Assembly (NCBI GenBank): GCA_004347865.1
Contig: QNUZ01000127.1
Span: 1-7,111, forward strand
Direction of reading: 5' to 3'
DNA length: 7,111 bases
Origin: Archaeoglobi archaeon
GTDB taxonomy: Archaea > Halobacteriota > Archaeoglobi > Archaeoglobales > Archaeoglobaceae
Shown: positions 1 to 4,165 of the stretch, in pieces
Numbering within the stretch: the stretch's first letter is position 1
How the letters are laid out: every line of letters begins with the position of its first letter
Notes under the pieces: generated by a model
Told to the model about the DNA's origin: nothing
Database searches by the model: none
The model's input: the letters and a program-made list of their open reading frames with translations, nothing else
Translations under genes and position numbers: made by a program

Positions 1-135
1 CTCCAGATGCTCTATTACTAGCTTTGGAGCCATGCCTAGACAGTATGAAATCTCGCTGATGTAACATGGCTTCTTTGCAAGCAGTTCCAGTATTCTCCTC
101 CTGCTTTCGTTACCTATCGCGTCTAGCACGTTCAT
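1..135 (-). CDS. ArsR-like winged-helix transcriptional regulator, N-terminal 45 residues (partial)
   Basis: The minus strand from the ATG at 135-133 reads MNVLDAIGNESRRRILELL, then AKKPCYISEISYCLGM and APKLVIEHLE, and is still open at base 1. The RRRILELL helix, the ISEIS...LGM helix-turn-helix and the following APKxVIEHLE recognition helix are the classic start of archaeal ArsR-type winged-helix DNA-binding proteins. The start is supported by a GGTGA Shine-Dalgarno-like sequence about 5 nt upstream and by a strong promoter at 174-187. The C-terminal wing, any dimerisation segment and any ligand-binding residues lie outside the window, so the signal sensed is unknown. An inverted repeat in its own promoter suggests autoregulation. 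The next gene on the other side (252) is divergent and appears broken. Family assignment is firm; target genes are not known. Confidence 0.88.
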   Translation of the reverse strand, partial: MNVLDAIGNESRRRILELLAKKPCYISEISYCLGMAPKLVIEHLE

Positions 136-147
136 TCAATCACCGTT

Positions 148-164
148 ACTAACTAACAGTTAGT
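148..164. promoter_or_regulatory. Probable operator: perfect 7-bp inverted repeat
   Basis: ACTAACT-AAC-AGTTAGT is a perfect inverted repeat with a 3-bp spacer. It lies between the regulator's TATA box (174-181) and its start codon, over the predicted transcription start. A dimeric winged-helix protein bound here would block transcription. That it is the operator of the adjacent ArsR-like protein is inferred from position and symmetry. Confidence 0.6.
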
Positions 165-173
165 GAGTTCTAC

Positions 174-187
174 TATATAAACTTTTC
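174..187 (-). promoter_or_regulatory. TATA box and BRE of the regulator gene
   Basis: On the minus strand the sequence GAAAAG (BRE-like, 187-182) is followed directly by TTTATATA (181-174), an almost ideal archaeal TFB/TBP site. Transcription should begin about 25 nt downstream, near 150, leaving a short leader before the ATG at 135. Confidence 0.8.
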
Positions 188-213
188 GGTTGAACTACAA
201 TAAAGCGATGCCC

Positions 214-228
214 TGAAAATCTTAAATA
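214..228 (+). promoter_or_regulatory. Candidate promoter of the short reading frame at 252
   Basis: TGAAAAT (BRE-like, 214-220) is followed by CTTAAATA (221-228), a good archaeal TATA box. The predicted start of transcription, about 25 nt downstream, falls at the ATG at 252, as expected for a leaderless mRNA. Confidence 0.5.
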
Positions 229-251
229 TGATCATGCAAACTTAAAGTATA

Positions 252-335
252 ATGTCAGAAAAGAGGGAGGATCTAGAGCTGGAGCTTGACAGGCAGAAAA
301 AGAGAAGGAAAAGTCTGACCTCCTCCCCGCCCTGA
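252..335 (+). pseudogene. 5' remnant of a small gene cut off by the hairpin element
   Basis: An ATG at 252 opens a frame beginning MSEKREDLELELDRQKK and continuing with RRKS. It is a highly charged, probably helical start that I do not recognise. At about position 315 it runs into the 35-bp element motif and ends at a TGA (333-335) within that motif's hairpin, so the last codons (LTSSPP) are element sequence. The start is credible because a TATA box lies about 27 nt upstream with no Shine-Dalgarno, which fits leaderless translation. I see no continuation of the frame after the element. It is divergent from the winged-helix regulator, so it may once have been that regulator's target. Alternatively it is a chance frame. 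Confidence 0.38.
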
Positions 336-349
336 AGGGCGAGGGTTCC
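315..349 (+). repeat. 35-bp direct repeat, copy 1
   Basis: Begins CTGACCTCCTCC and ends GAGGGTTCC. It is identical over all 35 bases to 3643-3677, in the same orientation, and contains the CGCCCT-GA-AGGGCG hairpin. The flanks differ immediately on both sides, so this is the conserved core shared by the two elements. Confidence 0.95.
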
Positions 350-447
350 GCCGATGGAAGGCTTCCGAAGCACATAAGGGCTGCGAACAGCCGACCGATG
401 AGAGCCTTAGAAGCAATAGTCTCCCGGCTTTAGCCGCGGAGAGTCAA
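315..447 (+). mobile_element. Transposase-less IS200/IS605-type miniature element (PATE/MITE-like)
   Basis: This segment starts with a 35-bp motif repeated exactly at 3643-3677 and contains no credible protein gene. It is full of secondary structure: CGCCCT-GA-AGGGCG (328-341); GGAAG-g-CTTCC (356-366); AAGGCT/AGCCTT (358-363 with 403-408) enclosing GGCTG-CGAA-CAGCC (379-392); and a terminal hairpin CTCCcGGCT/AGCCgcGGAG (421-441) followed by AGTCAA. Subterminal imperfect hairpins without terminal inverted repeats are the hallmark of IS200/IS605 ends. From memory, the CTCCCCGCCCTGAAGGGCGA motif accompanies TnpB-encoding elements in archaea. Exact ends are uncertain. Confidence 0.6.
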
Positions 448-505
448 CCTTGGCAATCCAACCGCTCCGGTTAAATTATGGTCAATTCAAAGAAATGGCC
501 GGCAA

Positions 506-1843
506 TCATAGCCTTGACAAAACAAAGAAGAGTGCAGATGCAATAACAAGTGTCAGAACCGCATAAAAAGGCAGGTTGAAGTTGCTCGGTACAGTGTTCT
601 CCGCTCCGTAATTATACGACGGACTTGGAATCGCCGAACTGTCCCCAGCGTGGGGACAGACTTTTATCGTATCTTCGGATTCATTTCCCTGAATCTCGGG
701 AATAATGTAGGTTCTCTCACTGATGAGATTTCCGTCAAAGCCGAATTTTCCAAGCCAGATGCAGTTTCCGCTACATGCGCTGGAGACCAGAAGATATCCG
801 TCCTTTGTTTCGGCCATTCTGACCAATCCATATATTAGAGGAAAGATAAAAAAATCGGATCTCGGAGCTAAAATTGTCTCATTCCCCCTCATAATCCACA
901 CGTAATTCCCAGTTCCGTTTGCTGAAAGACCGGCAATCGCAGTTTTCCCGTCATCCAGCACAGACCAGGCAGAAGTTGCACGGCCCTTTTCAATGTAAAA
1001 AAGGGCGTCCTGGCTTCCGCTGTGGTTAAGCCTGATTACGAATGCCTTTGCTACCGGCGAGGAGGCGTTAGCGCAGGAACCGCAGCCCCAGCTTTCACCG
1101 ACAACTGTGTATCCGCCCGCAGTCTCTGCAGCGTCCCATGCGCAATCCTGAAAGCCGAGATCGAAGAACCCCTTCCACTCAACTCTGCCCTGAGCGTCGA
1201 GCTTGATAACAAGAACGTCGTAATTCAGATTGGTTAAGGAATCGCTAACCGCTCCCACCGCAATTACCCCTCCATCGCCCGTTCTCCTTAGCATTTTTAT
1301 GCTGTCGTATTCCCCGAAATCAAAGACCCTTCTCCACAACTCGTTTCCGTTCCCGTCGAACTTCACAATCCAGGTGTCCTTAGTTTTACACCCGCTGCAG
1401 GAAGCTACTGTCATTGCAGCCAAAAATCCGCTACCGTCAGGAAGAACTGCGGTTACACCGTCATCTGCCTGGTTTTCGGCTCCGTAGATCCTTTCCCAGA
1501 TGATTTTCCCATCCTCATCAACCTTTGCAACCCAGGCATTGTGGGGACCGCAGCCAGACACGCCCCCCAGCGCATAACCGCCCTGAACTTTCTCGACGGT
1601 CCAGATGGCCGAAGAGCAGTCCTCTGCGTAAGTTCTGTTCCAGACCTCATTCCCCTGGAGATCCACCTTAAGAAGGAAGGCCCTTTCTCCAGCATTGTCA
1701 ACAACCATACCACCGATCAGAGATCCGTCATCCAAAGCAGCTACTGAAAATGGGATTACCTTTGCCTGAACTGGAGAGATCAAGAGGAGGACAGCAATTC
1801 CGGAAAGAAGTGTTAAAAATTTTCTTTTAGCGCAATTGCTCAT
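506..1843 (-). CDS. Secreted, C-terminally anchored beta-propeller-like surface protein (445 aa)
   Basis: A signal peptide is clear: basic residues at 6-8, a hydrophobic core at about 11-23, and a PVQA cleavage-type site at about 24-27. The body consists of repeats with the pattern aWvaKvDedGkiiWeriY at residues 55-72, 103-120, 157-174 and 210-227, with weaker copies at 267-284 and 362-379. Each is followed by a glycine-rich strand such as GGYALGG or GGVIAVG. This is the blade pattern of extracellular beta-propellers that pair a KxDxxGxxxW strand with a GG turn. The exact Pfam family is not assigned. Cysteine motifs CSGC (149-152), CGSC (254-257) and CSGNC (357-361) suggest disulfides or a metal. 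A membrane helix at about 426-443 ends in SRL, so the protein should sit outside the cell with a C-terminal anchor. It is the last gene of a four-gene operon, 7 bp after its neighbour, with AGG 6 nt before the ATG. Six N-X-S/T sequons are present. Ligand unknown. Confidence 0.82.
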   Translation of the reverse strand: MSNCAKRKFLTLLSGIAVLLLISPVQAKVIPFSVAALDDGSLIGGMVVDNAGERAFLLKVDLQGNEVWNRTYAEDCSSAIWTVEKVQGGYALGGVSGCGPHNAWVAKVDEDGKIIWERIYGAENQADDGVTAVLPDGSGFLAAMTVASCSGCKTKDTWIVKFDGNGNELWRRVFDFGEYDSIKMLRRTGDGGVIAVGAVSDSLTNLNYDVLVIKLDAQGRVEWKGFFDLGFQDCAWDAAETAGGYTVVGESWGCGSCANASSPVAKAFVIRLNHSGSQDALFYIEKGRATSAWSVLDDGKTAIAGLSANGTGNYVWIMRGNETILAPRSDFFIFPLIYGLVRMAETKDGYLLVSSACSGNCIWLGKFGFDGNLISERTYIIPEIQGNESEDTIKVCPHAGDSSAIPSPSYNYGAENTVPSNFNLPFYAVLTLVIASALFFVLSRL

Positions 1844-1850
1844 AAGAAAC

Positions 1851-2309
1851 CTAGGTGTAGATGAGGGAATACCTTCTCCCCACTTCTCCTAGGGCCGAGA
1901 AAAGCCACTTGACGAACTCGAGAACCGTGTTCGTCGTCTCGTTCCCGACCCCCCTGTTGTAGCAGTAGTATCCCGGCTGGATGCACTGATAACCCATGTT
2001 CCAGAGGAAGGCAAGACCCTTTGTACCGTTCCAGTCACCGAATAGGGCTGTAGCGTTCATCGCGGTCTTTTGCCAAACCTGAACGCTGTATCTCATCGTA
2101 CTTGTGTTGTTGTAGACGTAGTACACATGATCAGCAACGAAGTCTCCGAAGTAGTGAAGAAATCCGAATACGTTGATCATGTCCTCGGTCGTTTTGTTTG
2201 CTATCGTCTCGTTAATGGCGATAGATTTTAGTATGGTCGTAAAGAAGAGGCTCAGCCCCTGAACGAACATCATTATGTATTCCGCCACCATCCAGGCGTC
2301 AATAGCCAT
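1851..2309 (-). CDS. Unrecognised small sequon-rich protein, third of three tandem paralogs (152 aa)
   Basis: I do not recognise this family. Residues 6-31 form a hydrophobic, Met/Phe-rich segment (AEYIMMFVQGLSLFFTTIL), followed by alternating polar and aromatic stretches and a hydrophobic C-terminal helix (VLEFVKWLFSALGEV). Seven N-X-S/T sequons are visible (NET, NKT, NNT, NTS, NAT, NGT, NET). The centre, NATALFGDWNGTKGLAF, aligns with NGTTMLGDALGRNGTAF of the upstream gene product, placing both in one family. Two cysteines (QCIQPGYYC) occur only in this member. There is no classical cleavable signal peptide. The ATG follows an AGGTGG Shine-Dalgarno; the upstream gene stops 10 bp before and the propeller gene starts 7 bp after. 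Probably envelope-associated, by inference from sequons and operon context. Confidence 0.78.
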   Translation of the reverse strand: MAIDAWMVAEYIMMFVQGLSLFFTTILKSIAINETIANKTTEDMINVFGFLHYFGDFVADHVYYVYNNTSTMRYSVQVWQKTAMNATALFGDWNGTKGLAFLWNMGYQCIQPGYYCYNRGVGNETTNTVLEFVKWLFSALGEVGRRYSLIYT

Positions 2310-2319
2310 CTCTGACCAC

Positions 2320-2793
2320 CTACGGAGGGAAATAAACGGTTGGAACCAGCCTCAATGCATCCTGGACTAGAAGCACGAGGTTTTTAATTGCGCCCCAGAA
2401 GTTCTGAACGAAATCGGGATTGTTGTAAACCCTCTCGGTCATTGCCCTGAGAATGAAGGCAGTTCCATTTCTGCCGAGCGCATCCCCCAGCATCGTTGTC
2501 CCGTTACCCGCAGCAACAGCTACAACGTCCCTGAACGAATTCGTGAGGGTCTGATTGTAGTTTATGCTCCATATAAATCCATAGGGGTCAAATAGCATCT
2601 TCCTCAACCACGTGAACATCGCGGTTGCGTTGTACCATATCTCCCAGAAGCTCTGGTAATCCCCCCTTCCAGAAACCACCGCACTCTCGTTTCGCCCAAC
2701 GTAGAACAGATACAGGAAGAATTCCTTCAGGAAGCGGAAAAGTGATGAAAGGCCCTGAAGGGCCACATCACCGAACTGGGAGAACGTCGGCAT
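2320..2793 (-). CDS. Unrecognised small sequon-rich protein, second of three tandem paralogs (157 aa)
   Basis: No known family recognised. The N-terminal half has a hydrophobic aromatic segment (LSSLFRFLKEFFLYLFYVG) and the C-terminus another (AIKNLVLLVQDALRLV). Five sequons are present (NES, NAT, NQT, NGT, NGT). The segment from NQTLTNSFRDVV to NGTAFI aligns without gaps over 35 residues with NQTLLSAFNDTI to SGMAYI of the gene upstream (12 identities), and the C-terminal A(I/L)K(N/D)LVxxV block is also shared. The three genes therefore look like old tandem duplicates. The start codon lies 4 bp after the preceding stop, with a weak GTGAT Shine-Dalgarno inside the end of that gene. There is no cleavable signal peptide. 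Function unknown; likely membrane- or surface-associated. Confidence 0.78.
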   Translation of the reverse strand: MPTFSQFGDVALQGLSSLFRFLKEFFLYLFYVGRNESAVVSGRGDYQSFWEIWYNATAMFTWLRKMLFDPYGFIWSINYNQTLTNSFRDVVAVAAGNGTTMLGDALGRNGTAFILRAMTERVYNNPDFVQNFWGAIKNLVLLVQDALRLVPTVYFPP

Positions 2794-2797
2794 ACCA

Positions 2798-3226
2798 TCA
2801 CAGCATTTCGAAGGCCTTCGACACGTAAACTACAAGATCCTTCAAAGCGCGCATGAAGTCGACGGTCATGTTAACCGCCAGAGGTTTGTTCGACGTCAGG
2901 TTCAGGTTTGCATACTTTGCTATGTACGCCATTCCGCTGTTCGCGGTGAAGTTGCCGAAAAAGTTTGTGTGGTTGACGGACAGCTCCCTGATTGTGTCAT
3001 TAAAGGCCGAAAGAAGGGTCTGATTCTGCGACGTGACCCCCATTACTGCGGCCAGAAACTTGGTAATCCACATCCCTATGGACATCCAGCCGTATATGAA
3101 ATCGGGATGCGAGGGAGGGAGGACGTTCACTATGGGTTCTATAAGGCCGTAAATCATGATGAACGAATCCTGGATTGGCCTAAGTATCCCCCGAACTACG
3201 AAGTCTGATATAGTCGCTATTGGCAT
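2798..3226 (-). CDS. Unrecognised small sequon-rich protein, first of three tandem paralogs (142 aa)
   Basis: First gene of the four-gene minus-strand operon. The ATG at 3226-3224 is preceded by a GGGTGA Shine-Dalgarno 4-5 nt upstream. The protein has a long hydrophobic or amphipathic N-terminus (about residues 7-36, including a LRPIQDSFIMIYGLIEP stretch), a second hydrophobic segment (WMSIGMWITKFLAAVMGV), then a sequon-rich middle (NQT, NDT, NHT, NFT, NLT, NMT) and a C-terminal ALKDLVVYVSKAF helix. The middle and end align with the next two gene products. A hydrophobic N-terminus without a clear signal-peptidase site could act as an uncleaved anchor. Six sequons in 142 residues is well above what I would expect for a cytoplasmic protein, so exposure outside the cell is inferred. 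I cannot name a function. Confidence 0.78.
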   Translation of the reverse strand: MPIATISDFVVRGILRPIQDSFIMIYGLIEPIVNVLPPSHPDFIYGWMSIGMWITKFLAAVMGVTSQNQTLLSAFNDTIRELSVNHTNFFGNFTANSGMAYIAKYANLNLTSNKPLAVNMTVDFMRALKDLVVYVSKAFEML

Positions 3227-3435
3227 TCTTTCACCCGCCCAAAAAGCCCGGAGCCCAGATCTTGTCGGAATTCCATTTTCCCAAAATCCCCACTAATCCC
3301 AAATCTCGATTTCCGAAACACCACCCCCGATGATCCACATTGGCTATCATCAATATCCTCAAAATTCCAAACGGATGGAGTGATGATGTTGACCATCAAA
3401 TACGAATTTATCTAACTTAATAAAAACTTTTCCCA
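3227..3435 (-). other. Leader region of the surface operon
   Basis: About 200 bp between the operon's first gene and the structured element. On the minus strand GAAAAG followed by TTTTTATT (about 3434-3421) is a candidate BRE/TATA, predicting a transcript start near 3396-3398 and a leader of about 170 nt. A 60-codon frame (TTG 3399 or ATG 3396 to TAG 3219-3217) fills this leader and overlaps the operon's first gene by 10 bp. It lacks recognisable motifs, and its composition (MMVNIITPSVWNF then a Gly/Arg/Phe-rich part) does not resemble its neighbours. It may be a leaderless upstream frame, a decayed gene or chance. Confidence 0.35.
3419..3434 (-). promoter_or_regulatory. Candidate TATA/BRE of the four-gene surface operon
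   Basis: On the minus strand GGGAAAAG is followed by TTTTTATTAAG, an acceptable archaeal BRE plus TATA box and the only good candidate upstream of the operon. Its downstream start region coincides with the ATG at 3396. The TATA is weaker than the one at 174-181. Confidence 0.42.
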
Positions 3436-3454
3436 ATGTTCAGCGAGTGTAAAT

Positions 3455-3740
3455 GGGAGAGCTACGCCACCTTTAAAGGTGAGGCTTTACGCCCCTCTCC
3501 CTCATCCGCCGGTCCGGGAGATCTGTCACGCAGATCTCTCTAACCTGCGGGCCATACTGATGCAGAGTTCCTAGCTTGGGCAACATGCCCCAGACCCGCA
3601 GTAGTTTTCTGAAGCGTTCCTCCCAACGCCAGAACGAACGACCTGACCTCCTCCCCGCCCTGAAGGGCGAGGGTTCCCCGAGGTCTCAGGGGTTACACCC
3701 CCTTGCGGGTGCTACTCTGCTATGCTCTACGATGAAGGAC
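3455..3740 (+). mobile_element. Hairpin-rich transposase-less element, possible omegaRNA/IS605 end relic
   Basis: No credible protein gene, but strong nested base pairing. Stem A, GGGAGA/TCTCCC (3455-3460 with 3496-3501), encloses the 14-bp palindrome CACCTTTAAAGGTG (3468-3481). Stem B is GGGAGATCTG/CAGATCTCTC (3516-3525 with 3531-3540, one G-T pair). Stem C, CTGCGGG/CCCGCAG (3545-3551 with 3595-3601), encloses GGGCA-aca-TGCCC (3578-3590). Then comes the 35-bp repeat with its CGCCCT-GA-AGGGCG hairpin, and GGGG-ttaca-CCCC (3689-3701). In IS605-family elements the 3' end of tnpB and the right end encode the structured guide RNA of TnpB; this segment could be such a right end left after loss of tnpB. 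No tnpB remains recognisable. Ends are approximate. Confidence 0.5.
3643..3677 (+). repeat. 35-bp direct repeat, copy 2
   Basis: Identical to 315-349 and in the same orientation. Sequence on either side diverges at once, so the two elements are relatives rather than recent full copies of each other. The two copies bracket the surface operon. Confidence 0.95.
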
Positions 3741-3801
3741 AAAGGCTTTTTAATTGTCAAGATCATCGACTGAACGTTCGGATACCATGGCTCGAACCGG
3801 G

Positions 3802-3816
3802 GAACTTCCCAAGTTC
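3802..3816. promoter_or_regulatory. Inverted repeat upstream of the decarboxylase TATA box
   Basis: GAACTT-CCC-AAGTTC is a perfect 6-bp inverted repeat with a 3-bp spacer. It ends 10 bp before the TATA box at 3827. The position suits an upstream binding site for a dimeric regulator. No regulator is identified, so a role is only suggested. Confidence 0.35.
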
Positions 3817-3820
3817 TTAA

Positions 3821-3834
3821 GAAAAATTTATTAA
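3821..3834 (+). promoter_or_regulatory. Promoter of the decarboxylase (leaderless)
   Basis: GAAAAA (BRE-like) followed by TTTATTAA (3827-3834) forms an archaeal promoter whose expected start falls at or next to the ATG at 3856. No Shine-Dalgarno precedes that ATG, which agrees with a leaderless transcript. Confidence 0.65.
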
Positions 3835-3990
3835 AGAAATGATCCACATAATCCCATGAGAAAGGTTCTGCCTGAAAGGGGTCTGGGAAGAGAAGAGATA
3901 CTGCAGAAGCTGAAAGATTACAGCGCAGGGGGTTACGAAGCAGTTTCTCCCTAGCGTAAGTTTATTAACTTGAATTACTTAAATACCCAG

Positions 3991-4095
3991 CTGCCTGAGA
4001 AGCTCTACACAACTGGTGAAGTTGCGAAGATATTCGGCGTTTCTTACGTTGCTGTGAAGAATTTGGCTTACTCGGGGAAGATTGGAAGAGGATAG
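3991..4095 (+). pseudogene. IS607-family TnpA (serine recombinase) N-terminal fragment
   Basis: The frame from CTG 3991 (probably an ATG originally) reads LPEKLYTTGEVAKIFGVSY then VAVKNLAYSGKIGRG and stops at TAG 4093-4095. LYTxGEVAKIFGVSxxxVxxLxxSGKI is the MerR-like DNA-binding helix-turn-helix that begins IS607 TnpA proteins. The serine recombinase catalytic domain is completely missing. It cannot be active. Confidence 0.75.
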
Positions 4096-4165
4096 GGATG
4101 TCATAGCCGTGAAGAACTTGCTCCGCAGGTACAGATGGATGTGGGCTTCTTCCGTTCACCCCTAA
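4091..4165 (+). pseudogene. TnpB C-terminal fragment (RuvC-III motif)
   Basis: In a second frame, overlapping the end of the tnpA fragment, the sequence reads DRDVIAVKNLLRRYRWMW and on to a TAA at 4163. DRDVxAxxNL is the last RuvC-like motif of TnpB nucleases, carrying the third catalytic aspartate. In the other frame the DNA reads MDVGFFRSPLRSSHEKRREG from 4135 without a stop into the decarboxylase, so the native TnpB end may involve a frameshift here. The nuclease core and zinc finger are gone. The retained 3' end is the part that in intact elements also encodes the guide RNA. Confidence 0.62.

Noticed and set aside
650..1747. Plus-strand frames opposite the propeller gene
   Set aside because: Antisense to a convincing secreted protein, with no motifs, promoters or ribosome sites of their own.
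3436..3540. Short frame starting MFSECKWESYATFKG over the structured region
   Set aside because: It consists of the arms of the predicted stems, has no ribosome site, and the CxxC is not followed by a TnpB-like zinc-finger partner. RNA structure explains the sequence better.
3576..3773. 65-codon plus-strand frame containing DLLPALKGEG
   Set aside because: The DLLPALKGEG stretch is the 35-bp element motif read in one frame, a familiar spurious translation next to IS605-type ends. The rest translates hairpin arms.
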